Positions 33,789 to 43,770 of a stretch of 64,000 nt of DNA are shown here, one piece after another. Under the pieces are notes generated by a model, which was not told the origin of the DNA, ran no database searches, and worked only from the letters and a program-made list of their open reading frames with translations. Origin of the DNA: Chloroflexota bacterium (GTDB lineage: Bacteria; Chloroflexota; Dehalococcoidia; JACQUA01); the NCBI GenBank assembly GCA_016210565.1, contig JACQUA010000106.1, forward strand, positions 1 through 64,000, read 5' to 3'. Within the stretch, counting starts at the first letter, position 1. Each line of letters opens with the position of its first letter. A program made the translations under genes and the position numbers.

Positions 33789-35476
33789 AGAACAGAAACC
33801 AGACCGCAAAGAAGATAGTCGGAGTTCTCAACAATGTCGACGAAGATGGCGGATTCTGGCTACCTAACATTCAACGGCCTTTTGTCTGGAGTGAAGAGCA
33901 GATCTGCAAGATGTTCGACTCGATCCTACGTGAGTATCCCATCGGTACTATGTTGGTCTGGAAGACGAAGAGCATCATCCGACACCGAAGGTTCATCGAC
34001 AACTGGAAGGATACGCTTCACTTAAGCGATTTTTATGTCCCGCAGAATGAAAGGAAGAAATGCCTTGTGCTCGATGGTCAGCAGAGGCTTCAGAGCATGT
34101 TCATTGGCTTGCGCGGCAGTTTTGAGGGTAAGGAACTTTGCTTCGACCTGCTGAGCGGAGAAGTTGCGGCTCCGGACGATGTGAAATACAAATTTAAGTT
34201 CGCCTATCCAGGGGCAGTCGCATTCCCCTGGGTGAAGTTCAAGGACCTAATATTCGATACGAGGAACAAGCGCGAAGTCCTAAATGGCCTGAAGGCCGGT
34301 GCCGGCCGCGCGCTAAGTGAGAGGGAATTGAACAAGCTGGAGGATCACCTTGATCTGGTTGACCGGACGTTCAAGATAGACGAGGCGGTGACATACCAAG
34401 AGTTGGACAGTATCGATAACCCCGCCCTTTATACCGAGGATGACGTGGTCGAGATTTTTATTCGCGCCAATTCGGGCGGGACAAAGCTAGGCAAGTCGGA
34501 CTTGCTCTTCTCACTTCTGAATGCGCACTGGGACGTGGCAGACACGAAGATGGAAGATCTATTGGACACTCTTAACCGACATGGCTTTGCATTTGACCGA
34601 GACTTTGTCTTGAAGACATGCCTGGTGTTGTTAGGACAAGGTGCGCGGTATGAGGTGGACAAGTTTCGCAAGGCGGGCGTACGCGAGGATATCGAGGCGA
34701 AGTGGGACGAGATTGCGAAGGCCATCCAGGACGTTCTTGACTTCGTTCGCGGCAAGACTTTCATCCAGTGCGACAAGGCGCTGCCAACGTATTTGGTGCT
34801 GGTGCCCTTGGTCTATCTGCGCTATCACTACCCTGAAGCTTGGAAGAAAGCGAGGGATGTTGATAGCTACCTGCTGCGTTGCTCGCTTGCCGGCGTATTC
34901 GGCGGAGTGCCCGACAACCTAATCGACGCCTTGGTCAGGAAACTCACCGAATCGAAAGAGTTTAGCGTGGACGAAGCGTTCGGTATCATCCGCACTCAAA
35001 ACCGCACCTTGGAGTTGAGTGAGGAACGCTTTTTTCAAATGGGGTACAGCTCAAACACGATCCACCTGCTGTTCAATCTGTGGTATCGCGACTTCAACCA
35101 TACTCCTGCCTATGACAATAACCTTCCTCAGATAGACCATATCTTCCCGCAAAGCGCGCTCCGGAAGGTGAAAGTGCAAAATCCTAAGACCGGGCATTGG
35201 GACCTCATAAAGTATCACGAGGTACAGCGCAACCAACTTGCCAATTGTATGCTGCTCAGCCGGGAGGAGAACGGCGCCGGCGGCAAAGGGGACACCCTGC
35301 CCGAAGATTGGTTCGCTGGAAAAGACAGGAGCTATCTGGACAAGCACTTGATCCCGACTGATCCGTCCCTCTGGAAGATGGAGCGATTCGAGGACTTTGT
35401 TGAAGAACGGAAGAAACTGGTTCGCACACGGTTCAACTACCTGCTGGTGCCTGTGGCTGCAAACAGGACTCCTTAA
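33785..35476 (+). CDS. DUF262/DUF1524 protein, GmrSD-like
   Basis: 563 residues from GTG 33785 (ribosome site GGAG at 33774-33777). N-terminal DUF262 motifs: LPNIQRPFVW, the REYPIGTMLVW strand and LVLDGQQRLQSM (the DGQQR nucleotide-binding signature). The C-terminal part has the HNH-like LPQIDHIFPQSAL followed by RNQLANCMLLSREEN and GDTLPEDWF, typical of DUF1524. GmrSD proteins restrict modified (glucosylated hydroxymethyl-cytosine) phage DNA using NTP. First intact gene of the defence island, 14 bases before mod. Activity on modified DNA is inferred from the family. Confidence 0.85.
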   Translation: MKNRNQTAKKIVGVLNNVDEDGGFWLPNIQRPFVWSEEQICKMFDSILREYPIGTMLVWKTKSIIRHRRFIDNWKDTLHLSDFYVPQNERKKCLVLDGQQRLQSMFIGLRGSFEGKELCFDLLSGEVAAPDDVKYKFKFAYPGAVAFPWVKFKDLIFDTRNKREVLNGLKAGAGRALSERELNKLEDHLDLVDRTFKIDEAVTYQELDSIDNPALYTEDDVVEIFIRANSGGTKLGKSDLLFSLLNAHWDVADTKMEDLLDTLNRHGFAFDRDFVLKTCLVLLGQGARYEVDKFRKAGVREDIEAKWDEIAKAIQDVLDFVRGKTFIQCDKALPTYLVLVPLVYLRYHYPEAWKKARDVDSYLLRCSLAGVFGGVPDNLIDALVRKLTESKEFSVDEAFGIIRTQNRTLELSEERFFQMGYSSNTIHLLFNLWYRDFNHTPAYDNNLPQIDHIFPQSALRKVKVQNPKTGHWDLIKYHEVQRNQLANCMLLSREENGAGGKGDTLPEDWFAGKDRSYLDKHLIPTDPSLWKMERFEDFVEERKKLVRTRFNYLLVPVAANRTP

Positions 35477-35490
35477 AGGATAAGGCAAAC

Positions 35491-37410
35491 ATGAAGAAAC
35501 TGACAGACCAGGACCCGGAGACCAAGTCGCCCGACTTTGTTGCGGAGAATATCGAACAGCTCAAAGCCCTCTTCCCTGAAACATTTACCGAGGACAAAAT
35601 AGACTTTGACGTGCTCAAGCAGCTCCTCGGCGGCCGCGTGGATGAGCGGGAGGAGAAATACGGCCTCAACTGGCACGGTAAGCGCCGCGCCCGCCAGGTC
35701 GCCCTTACCCCATCAACCGGCACCCTGCGCCCCTGCCCGGAGGACAGCGTGGACTGGGACACGACGCAAAACCTGATGATCGAGGGCGACAATCTTGAAG
35801 TGCTCAAGCTCCTTCAAAAATCCTACGCCGGGAAGGTGAAGCTCATCTATATCGATCCGCCCTATAACACGGGCAATGAATTCGTCTATCCAGACGACTT
35901 TGGGGACACCATCCGCAACTACCTCGAACTCACCGGCCAGTTGGATGACCAGGGACACAGGCAGGAATCACATCATGATCTCCCCAAGAACTCCGCCGCA
36001 TCTGGCCGTTTCCACACCGACTGGCTCAATATGATGTATCCCCGGTTGAAGCTGGCAAGGAATCTTTTGAGGGATGACGGGGTAGTATTCATATCTATTG
36101 ATGATAATGAAGTGGCAAATCTTCGCAGACTCGGAGACGATGTCTTCGGTGAGGAGAACTTCGTAGCCACTCTTATCTGGCAAAAAGTGTTTTCGCCTAA
36201 GAACACGGCAAAATACTTTTCCGAGGACCACGATTATATTCTTGTCTTTGCTAAGAGCAAGGAAACGTGGTTACCAGAGTTGCTACCCAGAACCGAAGAC
36301 GCAAACGATCGCTATGCCAATCCCGATAATGACCCACGTGGCCCGTGGTCCTCCAGTGATCTGACTGCCAGGAACTACTACGGTGACGGGCAGTATAGCG
36401 TTACCGGGCGTACTGGCAAGACGTTTGGGGCAGGAAAAGGTCGCTATTGGCGGCAGAATCTTGAGAAGTTCAAAGCCCTTGATGCGGACAATCGAGTTTG
36501 GTGGGGGGAAAATGGGGCAAACATGCCGCGATTAAAGCGATTCTTATCGGAGGTGAAGGAGGGCATTGTGCCCCAAACCCTACTGCTTCACACCACGGTT
36601 GGAAATACGCAGGAAGCCAAGAAAGAACTTCTTGAGTTTGCCGAATTCGAGAACACCGAGAACGTACTTAATTCCGTCAAACCCACGCGTCTTCTACGCC
36701 ATATTATCAGGATCGGCACAACACCTGGCTCTGACGACATTGTCTTGGACTTTTTTGCAGGGAGCGGCCCAACAGGACACGCTATTATGTTGCAGAATCT
36801 TGAAGACGAGAGCAGACGGAGGTTTATCCTTGTTCAACTTCCAGAGCCGTTACCTGTGCCGGAAAAGGTAGTTAGAACCATCGCGGACCTGGCCAAGTCG
36901 AGGATGAGGAACGTCATCAAGGACCTCGTCAACAAGGATAGTGGCAAGCTCGATCTTGATGGCACGCATAAGAAGGACCTCGGCTTTCGTGTTTTCAAGC
37001 TGGATTCGAGCAATATCCGGGCGTGGGAACCGGACCGCGATAACCTGGCGGCCACATTGGAGGAGCACGCCGAGCACCTGAAAACCGACCGCACCGAGGC
37101 GGACATCCTCTTCGAGCTATTGCTCAAGCTCGGCCTCGACCTGACGGTGCCCATTGAGCAAAAGATCATCGGCGGTAAGTCCGTCCATAGCATCGGCTCG
37201 GGCACTTTACTCGTCTGTCTGGCTACGCAGATTTCTGCCGCAGAAGTGGAGCCGCTGGCCCTCGGCATCGTGGAGTGGCATAAGCAACTGGCGCCGGCAG
37301 GCGAGACACAGGTTGTCTTCCGTGACAGCGCCTTCAGCGATGACGTGGCCAAGACTAACCTCACCGCCATTCTCCAGCAGTACGGACTGGAAAACGTGAG
37401 GAGCCTGTAA
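35491..37410 (+). CDS. mod: Type III restriction-modification methyltransferase (Mod)
   Basis: 639 residues. Catalytic motif DPPYNTGNEF at about residue 122 comes before the SAM-binding motif DFFAGSGPTGH at about 421, the order of beta-class N6-adenine methylases; the segment between them holds the target-recognition region. It modifies one strand of the target site and gives Res its specificity. It begins 14 bases after the DUF262 gene. The last codons (QQYGLENVRSL) are repeated almost exactly at the end of the next gene. Confidence 0.93.
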   Translation: MKKLTDQDPETKSPDFVAENIEQLKALFPETFTEDKIDFDVLKQLLGGRVDEREEKYGLNWHGKRRARQVALTPSTGTLRPCPEDSVDWDTTQNLMIEGDNLEVLKLLQKSYAGKVKLIYIDPPYNTGNEFVYPDDFGDTIRNYLELTGQLDDQGHRQESHHDLPKNSAASGRFHTDWLNMMYPRLKLARNLLRDDGVVFISIDDNEVANLRRLGDDVFGEENFVATLIWQKVFSPKNTAKYFSEDHDYILVFAKSKETWLPELLPRTEDANDRYANPDNDPRGPWSSSDLTARNYYGDGQYSVTGRTGKTFGAGKGRYWRQNLEKFKALDADNRVWWGENGANMPRLKRFLSEVKEGIVPQTLLLHTTVGNTQEAKKELLEFAEFENTENVLNSVKPTRLLRHIIRIGTTPGSDDIVLDFFAGSGPTGHAIMLQNLEDESRRRFILVQLPEPLPVPEKVVRTIADLAKSRMRNVIKDLVNKDSGKLDLDGTHKKDLGFRVFKLDSSNIRAWEPDRDNLAATLEEHAEHLKTDRTEADILFELLLKLGLDLTVPIEQKIIGGKSVHSIGSGTLLVCLATQISAAEVEPLALGIVEWHKQLAPAGETQVVFRDSAFSDDVAKTNLTAILQQYGLENVRSL

Positions 37411-37419
37411 GGAGAAACG

Positions 37420-38091
37420 GTGAATAAGGATTTGACCAACTCGCCCCTGGAAAGGCAGAACATCCTGAATAACCCCTATGCGCTGGTTGAGATCGAGAAA
37501 GCAGCCGGCAACCGCGGTATTGCGTTTGAGGGTAAGACTGTGGTGCTGAAGGGGCAACTGCCAACGTTTTTCGAGGTGACTACCCGCACAGTGGACAATT
37601 ATCTGGAGAAATTCAGCGAAGAACTGCGCCAAAACGGATACGATATCCTGAAAGGTAAACGCTTACGGGAGTTGAAGTTATCAACTCGCCATAACTTTGT
37701 TCACGAAACAGATTTCGTGAACAAATCCATGACACGTCAACTGGGCGTCTTTGATTTTCGCGCCTTTCTCAACCTCGCCATGCTCATGATCGAGAGCGAT
37801 CGAGCGCGGCTATTACGCCAGGCGATCCTTGATATCGTCATCGACACCATAAACCAGCGCACCGGCGGCGGTACAAAATATATCAACCAGCGGGGCGAAG
37901 ATTTCCTGCAATCCGCATTCGTCGAAGAGAACTACCGCAAGCAGTTCACCGACGCGCTCAAGAACTGTGTGGACATGGGCAATTTCAAATATGCCCTGTA
38001 CACCGACAAGATTTATGTGAGCATGGACTATCAGTTCGCCGCCATCGTGGTCCTCCAGCATTACGGACTTGAAAACGTGAGGAGCCTGTGA
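37420..38091 (+). CDS. RhuM/KilA-N-like protein with a duplicated Mod tail
   Basis: 223 residues from GTG 37420 behind GGAG. The N-terminal half has a helix-turn-helix-like stretch (FFEVTTRTVDNYLEKFSEEL) and the middle FDFRAFLNLAMLMIESDRAR, a pattern seen in putative DNA-binding proteins that accompany Fic/RhuM genes. The last ~16 residues (FAAIVVLQHYGLENVRSL) match the end of Mod (LTAILQQYGLENVRSL), and the DNA agrees closely (TACGGACTGGAAAACGTGAG versus TACGGACTTGAAAACGTGAG). The original C-terminus therefore seems to have been replaced by a copy of the mod 3' end. Role in restriction unknown. Confidence 0.7.
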   Translation: MNKDLTNSPLERQNILNNPYALVEIEKAAGNRGIAFEGKTVVLKGQLPTFFEVTTRTVDNYLEKFSEELRQNGYDILKGKRLRELKLSTRHNFVHETDFVNKSMTRQLGVFDFRAFLNLAMLMIESDRARLLRQAILDIVIDTINQRTGGGTKYINQRGEDFLQSAFVEENYRKQFTDALKNCVDMGNFKYALYTDKIYVSMDYQFAAIVVLQHYGLENVRSL

Positions 38092-39083
38092 TGAGCCAGT
38101 TCCTCATCTACCAGAGCGAGGACGGCCGCACAAAGCTCGACGTGCGCCTCGAAGGTCAGACCGTCTGGCTCAATCAGATGCAGATCAAAGAGCTGTTTGG
38201 CAAGGCCAAGGGCACCATCAGCGAGCACATCAAGCACATCTTCGAAGACGAAGAGCTGACCCAAGAAGCAACTGTTCGGCTATTCCGAACAGTTCAAAAA
38301 GAGGGCGGCCGCGAGGTCGTTCGCGAGGTGGAATTCTACAACCTCGACATGGTACTGGCACTGGGCTTCCGCGTGCGCAGCCCCGTGGCCGTGCGCTTTC
38401 GGCGGTGGGCCGCGGACAAGCTCAAAGAGTACATCGTCAAGGGCTTCGTGCTGGACGACGAGCGCCTGAAGAACCCAAAGATCGGCAATGACTACTTCGA
38501 GGAGCTCACACGGCGCATCCAGGACATCCGCACCAGCGAGCGACGTTTTTACCAGAAGATCACCGACATCTACACTACGAGCATCGACTACGACAAGGAC
38601 CACCCGCTCACCCAGGATTTTTTCGCCACGGTGCAAAACAAGGTGCACTACGCGATACATGGACAGACCGCCGCCGAGGTGATCTTGACCCGCGCTGACA
38701 GCAGAAAGCCGAACATGGGCCTCACCACCTGGGAAGGGGCACGCATACGCAAATCGGACGTCGCCATCGCGAAGAACTATTTGAACGAAGAAGAGCTACG
38801 TGCGCTCAATAACCTTGTAGAGCAGTATCTCATTTTTGCCGAGTCCCAGGCCGAGCGACGGATAGCCATGACGATGAACGATTGGATCACGAAGCTGGAA
38901 GGTTTCATGACCTTGAACGACCGGGATGTCCTCCAGAACGCGGGCAAGGTCTCGGCGGAATTGGCCAAGGAGCACGCCGAGCGCGAGTTCGCCGAATTCC
39001 GCCGGGCCGAGGATCGAAGCCTGGAATCCGATTTCGACCGCGCTGTAAAGCAATTGCCGTCGCCAATGAAGGACAAGCCATGA
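38091..39083 (+). CDS. rhuM: RhuM-family protein
   Basis: 330 residues from ATG 38091, which overlaps the preceding TGA by one base; an in-frame GTG one codon earlier is possible. It has the RhuM opening LIYQSEDGRTKLDVRLEG, TVWLNQMQIKELFGKAKGTI (helix-turn-helix-like) and VEFYNLDMVLALGFRVRS. RhuM was named as a Salmonella pathogenicity-island protein, and homologues often lie in restriction islands; the biochemical role is not established. Its stop overlaps the start of res (ATGA), so it is translationally coupled. Confidence 0.85.
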   Translation: MSQFLIYQSEDGRTKLDVRLEGQTVWLNQMQIKELFGKAKGTISEHIKHIFEDEELTQEATVRLFRTVQKEGGREVVREVEFYNLDMVLALGFRVRSPVAVRFRRWAADKLKEYIVKGFVLDDERLKNPKIGNDYFEELTRRIQDIRTSERRFYQKITDIYTTSIDYDKDHPLTQDFFATVQNKVHYAIHGQTAAEVILTRADSRKPNMGLTTWEGARIRKSDVAIAKNYLNEEELRALNNLVEQYLIFAESQAERRIAMTMNDWITKLEGFMTLNDRDVLQNAGKVSAELAKEHAEREFAEFRRAEDRSLESDFDRAVKQLPSPMKDKP

Positions 39084-42049
39084 AACTTCACTTTGAGCCC
39101 AACCTGGACTACCAGCACGCCGCCATTGAGTCGGTATGTGAACTGTTCCATGGTCAGGAAACTTGCCGCACCGAGTTCACGGTCACCAGAGACTTCGCGA
39201 CCGGCCAGTTGGGCTTACCGGGGATGGAGAACGAGCTTGGCATCGGCAATCGCCTGCATTTGCTGCCTGATGATATCCTGGCCAATCTGGAAAAAATCCA
39301 GCTCAGCAACGGCCTTCGGCCCTCACCCAAGCTGGACTCCGGTGATTTCACGGTGGAAATGGAGACCGGCACGGGAAAGACGTATGTTTACCTGCGCAGC
39401 ATCTTCGAGTTAAACCGGCGGTATGGGTTTACCAAGTTTGTCATCGTGGTCCCTTCCGTAGCTATCAAGGAGGGCGTGTATAAGACATTGCAGATTACCG
39501 AGGAGCACTTTCGCAGCCTCTATGCCAATACACCCTTTGAGTATTTCCTCTATGACTCCAGCAAACTCGGGCAGGTGCGTAACTTTGCCACCAGTCCCCA
39601 TATCCAGATCATGGTCGTAACGGTAGGGGCAATAAATAAAAAGGACGTGAACAATCTTTACAAGGATAGCGAGAAGACGGGGGGAGAGAAGCCCATCGAT
39701 CTCATCAGGGCTACCCGGCCGATTCTTATCGTGGATGAACCGCAAAGCGTGGACGGCGGCCTGGAAGGACGAGGTAAGGAGGCACTGGGGGCCATGGATC
39801 CCCTTTGCACGCTGCGTTACTCGGCCACCCACGTTGATAAGCACCACATGGTCTACCGCCTCGATGCGGTGGATGCCTATGAGCGCAAGCTGGTCAAGCA
39901 GATCGAGGTGGCCTCGCTGGAAGTGGAAGGAGGGCACAACAAATGCTACGTTAGGCTGCTATCCACCGGCAACAAAAACAATAGGTTCACCGCGCAGGTG
40001 GAACTCGACGTGCAGCGCCTGCTGGGCGTCACCCGGGAGAAGGTCACCGTGAAACCGGGCGACGACCTCCAGCAGATCACCGGCCGCGCCGTCTATACTG
40101 ACTGTCTGGTGCACAACATTGGATGTAAAGCCGGCGAGGAGTATCTCGAACTGAGCCATCAGGAGAAGCCGCTGCGTCCGGGTGAAGCCATCGGCGACGT
40201 TGACAGCGACGCCCTCAAGCGGCTTATGATTCGCCGCACCATCGAGGAGCACCTGGACAAAGAGCTGCGCCTGCGGCCGCAGGGCATCAAGGTATTAAGC
40301 CTGTTTTTCATCGACAAGGTTGATTACTACCGCAGCTATGCCTCCGATGGCGCCCCGGTAAAGGGCAAGTACGCCGTAATCTTCGAGGAGGAATACCGCA
40401 AAGCAGCCGCCAGGCCAAAATACCACACGCTCTTCAATGAAGTGGATTTGCAATCTGATGCTACCGAAGTCCATGATGGCTATTTTTCGATTGACCGGAA
40501 AGGCACGTGGACCGACACCGCAGAGAACAACCAGGGCAACCGCGAAAACGCCGAGCGGGCCTACAACCTTATCATGAAAGACAAGGAACGGCTGCTGGGA
40601 TTTGAAACGAAACTGAAGTTCATCTTTTCCCACTCCGCCCTCCGTGAGGGCTGGGACAACCCGAATGTTTTCCAGATATGCGCCATACGCGATATAGGCA
40701 CCGAGCGGGAACGCCGCCAGACCATCGGCCGCGGGCTGCGTCTCTGCGTCAACCAGCAGGGACAGCGGCTACACGGCTTTGACATCAACACGCTCACCGT
40801 CATCGCCACGGAAGGCTACCAGCAGTTCGCCGAAAACCTCCAGAGGGAAATTGAGCAAGACACGGGAATCCGCTTCGGCATCGTGGAAAAGCACCAATTT
40901 GCCGCCATCCCGGTCACGGACGAAGCCGGGAGGACCACGGCGCTGGGCGTAACCCAATCCGAAGCTATTTGGGCTTACCTGAAAGAAGCCGGGTATATCG
41001 ATGCCAGGGGCAAGGTGCAGGATGCCTTGCGGAAAGCGCTCAACGACGGTACGCTGCAGCTCCCGCCACCGTTCCAGGCACAGCTCCCGCAGGTCAGGGA
41101 CATTCTGCGCAAACTGGCTGGCAAGCTGGACATCAAGAACGCGGCTGACCGGGTGCAGGTGAAGACCCGGCAGGCCGTTCTCCATAGCGCGGAGTTTCAG
41201 GCGCTTTGGGACCGCATAAAACACAAGACAACCTATCGTGTTCAATTCGATAACGAAAAGCTATTGCTGGAGTGCGGCAAGGCAGTCCGGGAATGCCCTC
41301 CGATAACCAAAACGCGGGTGCAGATCCGGAAAGCCGATATCGCCATCGGCCGGGGCGGCGTCACCTCCGAAGAGACCGCAGCCGCGGCGCCGATCACTAT
41401 TGAAGAAAAGGACATCGAATTGCCCGACCTGTTGACCGTTCTCCAGGACAGGACCCAAATGACCCGGCGCAGTCTTGTGCGCATCCTGACCCATAGCGGC
41501 CGCCTCAATGATTTCAAGAGCAATCCCCAGCAGTTTATTGACATGGCTTCCGAGTCCGTCAATCGCACCAAGCGTCTGGCCCTGGTGGATGGCATCAAAT
41601 ATCAACGCCTCGGTGACCAGTATTATTACGCCCAGGAGCTCTTCGAACAAGAAGAGTTGACCGGTTACCTCAAGAACGTGGTCGCGTCCGATAAGTCGGT
41701 TTACGAGCACGTGGTTTACGACTCATCGGGAGTTGAGCGCACTTTTGCCGAAGGTCTTGAAAAGAACGAGGCGGTGAAGGTTTATGCCAAGCTACCGGGC
41801 TGGTTCAAGGTGCCGACTCCACTGGGCGCCTACAACCCGGACTGGGCGGTGCTCGTCGAGAAAGACGGAGCGGAGCGCCTCTACTTCGTGGTGGAAACCA
41901 AGGGCAGCCTTTTTACCTCGGACTTGAGGGGTATAGAAGGGGCAAAGATTGAGTGCGGCAGGGCCCACTTCAAGGCCGTTGCGGTTGGTGAAACACCGGC
42001 CGAGTATATTGTAGCGAGGACGGTTGATGACCTGATGATCCGCTGCTGA
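39080..42049 (+). CDS. res: Type III restriction endonuclease subunit (Res)
   Basis: 989 residues; the start ATG 39080 overlaps the rhuM stop and begins MKLHFEPNLDYQ, the usual Res N-terminus. Superfamily-2 helicase motifs: Walker A METGTGKTYVYLR (about residue 95), DEPQ box (about 218), and QTIGRGLRLCVN (motif VI, about 546). The C-terminal nuclease domain has the PD-ExK signature NPDWAVLV...FVVETKG (about 920-943). It cleaves DNA with Mod after ATP-driven diffusion between sites. No frameshift is seen, so the system looks functional. Confidence 0.93.
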   Translation: MKLHFEPNLDYQHAAIESVCELFHGQETCRTEFTVTRDFATGQLGLPGMENELGIGNRLHLLPDDILANLEKIQLSNGLRPSPKLDSGDFTVEMETGTGKTYVYLRSIFELNRRYGFTKFVIVVPSVAIKEGVYKTLQITEEHFRSLYANTPFEYFLYDSSKLGQVRNFATSPHIQIMVVTVGAINKKDVNNLYKDSEKTGGEKPIDLIRATRPILIVDEPQSVDGGLEGRGKEALGAMDPLCTLRYSATHVDKHHMVYRLDAVDAYERKLVKQIEVASLEVEGGHNKCYVRLLSTGNKNNRFTAQVELDVQRLLGVTREKVTVKPGDDLQQITGRAVYTDCLVHNIGCKAGEEYLELSHQEKPLRPGEAIGDVDSDALKRLMIRRTIEEHLDKELRLRPQGIKVLSLFFIDKVDYYRSYASDGAPVKGKYAVIFEEEYRKAAARPKYHTLFNEVDLQSDATEVHDGYFSIDRKGTWTDTAENNQGNRENAERAYNLIMKDKERLLGFETKLKFIFSHSALREGWDNPNVFQICAIRDIGTERERRQTIGRGLRLCVNQQGQRLHGFDINTLTVIATEGYQQFAENLQREIEQDTGIRFGIVEKHQFAAIPVTDEAGRTTALGVTQSEAIWAYLKEAGYIDARGKVQDALRKALNDGTLQLPPPFQAQLPQVRDILRKLAGKLDIKNAADRVQVKTRQAVLHSAEFQALWDRIKHKTTYRVQFDNEKLLLECGKAVRECPPITKTRVQIRKADIAIGRGGVTSEETAAAAPITIEEKDIELPDLLTVLQDRTQMTRRSLVRILTHSGRLNDFKSNPQQFIDMASESVNRTKRLALVDGIKYQRLGDQYYYAQELFEQEELTGYLKNVVASDKSVYEHVVYDSSGVERTFAEGLEKNEAVKVYAKLPGWFKVPTPLGAYNPDWAVLVEKDGAERLYFVVETKGSLFTSDLRGIEGAKIECGRAHFKAVAVGETPAEYIVARTVDDLMIRC

Positions 42050-42189
42050 TAGCAACGGATGTGGTACTGCCAGGGCAGAGCTGAAAGCGGGCTATCGCCC
42101 CGGTACCCAAATGCTGGCATGGCCCGAACGCCGGTCCGGCTCACAAAATACAGGCCTTGCGGCCGCCACATTTCGCAAGTTAGCACGTA

Positions 42190-42285
42190 TTCAACCCATA
42201 TTGTGCATGGGCTATCTTGCGCCTTCAGGTGTCCCCGCCCCGCAAGCTCCCGATCTGGTTGGGAGCATGGGCTACGCCCCGCTTT
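42190..42285. repeat. AATTATGCAT repeat, partial copy 3
   Basis: TTCAACCCATATTGTGCATG followed by GGCTAT, TGTCCCCGCCCCGC and GGCTACGCCCCGC, the left end and core of the family; the right end is lost next to the glmE stop codon. It marks the right flank of the defence island. Confidence 0.5.
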
Positions 42286-42291
42286 TCGATC

Positions 42292-43746
42292 TTAGTCCCC
42301 CTTTTTCAAAGGTGGAGAAGGATTGGCCTTCGCCAGGAAATTGACATCCTCGATAACCATGTCCAGGTCGGCTTTGCGGCCTTCAGCCTTCTCCCTCCCG
42401 GCGACCTTTTCCCGGTGGTAGTCGACCACCTCCGCGGGCAGGGGCACGTTGCCGTGTTCGAGGTACCGCACGGCGCCGTCCCCGTCCCTGACCGTCAGCA
42501 CCTTCCCCGCCAGGTGCACCCACGGCTGGAACGGCAGGTCGATGATGCCTTCTTTCACCGCCCTGACCTGGCCGGCGGCGATGTCCCCTTCCCCCATCTC
42601 GATGACCCTGTCCACGATGGCCCTAACCTCCAGTTCGAGCATCTCTTCTTCCAGTTGCAGTTCGCGGCTGCGGGGTAATCTTTGCCTGCCCAGGGCCAGG
42701 AGCAGTTGCCGGGCGATTTTGATGGCGGCGGCGCTGCCTTCTTTGGTGGGGGCGGCCTGCCCCTCCTCCACGGATTTGACGATGATCCAGTCCGGGCCGC
42801 CCAGGATGCCGATGACGGCCGCCCACGCTGATATAGCCGCCGCCCGGTCCACGTCCCGGCTCCACTCCCCCTGGTAGGGATAGGAACAAACATACAGGTC
42901 GGTGTCCCAGCAGCCGCCGCGCTCCAGATACTCCGGCAGAAGTTGCCGGACGACGTTCATGCCGGCGACATCCTGCACCAGGCTCAACACCTGGGCCAGG
43001 GGAATGCTCATGTGCCTGACGCCCTGTTCGGCCATCAACAGGGCCTGCAAAATAGACACAGCGATCCTCATGCCGTGGGGCTCCCAGCCGGAAAGGTGCG
43101 CCGCCGCCTTGACATGGACCGGGGCCCCCCTTTCGGTGTAGTAGGCTGCCAGCCGCCCGTTGTACCGGGCGTTTTCCAGCCGCTTGTCCGCAGGATAGTT
43201 CTTGGAGGCCTTCATCACCGAGTCGAGGCCGCCGGAGGAGATCTGGAAGCCCGAAGCGGCCGCCATTTCCGCCAGGAGCATCGGCTCTTCCACCATGCCG
43301 GTGACATAGAGCACGGGCAGGGCAGAGGACTGGGCGAGCCGCCTGGATTCCTTCAAGCCATAGACAACCAGAGGGACCCCGTTTAACAGCGTCCGGCCCT
43401 CTTTGATGCCGCGCTCCAGGGCTTGCTTCGCCCGATCGAACATGTTCCGGCGGCTGTAGGTGTCCGCTATGACCGTGTGCAGGTCGGCGCCGGCCTCCTC
43501 GACGAACCGCATGTGCTCCACGGTCTCTTCGATCGTGGGATGGCCGACCAGTCCCTCGATGAGTATCCGGCCCTCTGTCCTGGCCCGGGCGATCTTTTGG
43601 TTCCAGTTCCGGTGGTCGGGAATATGTTTGACGTAGTCTATGGCTTCGCCGAGGTCTATTTGGCTTCCCGTCGGCCAGAGGGCCAGCACCTTCCGGCGCT
43701 TTGCCAGGAACTCCTCGTCGGTCCATTTTCTGTCTTGAAGGTTCAC
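42292..43746 (-). CDS. glmE: Glutamate mutase epsilon-subunit-like protein
   Basis: 484 residues, the size of the clostridial glutamate mutase E subunit (the glmE/mutE of that system). Matching landmarks are KWTDEEFLAKRRKVLALWPT at the start, the DYVKHIPDHRNW loop, ALLMAEQGVRHM and LVQDVAGMNVVRQLLPEYL. This TIM-barrel subunit binds substrate and clamps adenosylcobalamin held by the S subunit at 43978-44397, upstream in the same direction. The usual partner reactivase (MutL) and methylaspartate ammonia-lyase are absent, and several active-site surroundings differ from my memory of the true enzyme, so a different carbon-skeleton mutase substrate is likely. Confidence 0.82.
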   Translation of the reverse strand: MNLQDRKWTDEEFLAKRRKVLALWPTGSQIDLGEAIDYVKHIPDHRNWNQKIARARTEGRILIEGLVGHPTIEETVEHMRFVEEAGADLHTVIADTYSRRNMFDRAKQALERGIKEGRTLLNGVPLVVYGLKESRRLAQSSALPVLYVTGMVEEPMLLAEMAAASGFQISSGGLDSVMKASKNYPADKRLENARYNGRLAAYYTERGAPVHVKAAAHLSGWEPHGMRIAVSILQALLMAEQGVRHMSIPLAQVLSLVQDVAGMNVVRQLLPEYLERGGCWDTDLYVCSYPYQGEWSRDVDRAAAISAWAAVIGILGGPDWIIVKSVEEGQAAPTKEGSAAAIKIARQLLLALGRQRLPRSRELQLEEEMLELEVRAIVDRVIEMGEGDIAAGQVRAVKEGIIDLPFQPWVHLAGKVLTVRDGDGAVRYLEHGNVPLPAEVVDYHREKVAGREKAEGRKADLDMVIEDVNFLAKANPSPPLKKGD

Positions 43747-43770
43747 GGGAGATCTTTCTGAATCACGATA

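Noticed and set aside
38882..39079. N-terminal extension of Res into rhuM
   Set aside because: The extra 66 residues are out-of-frame rhuM sequence; the ATG at 39080 begins the conserved Res N-terminus.
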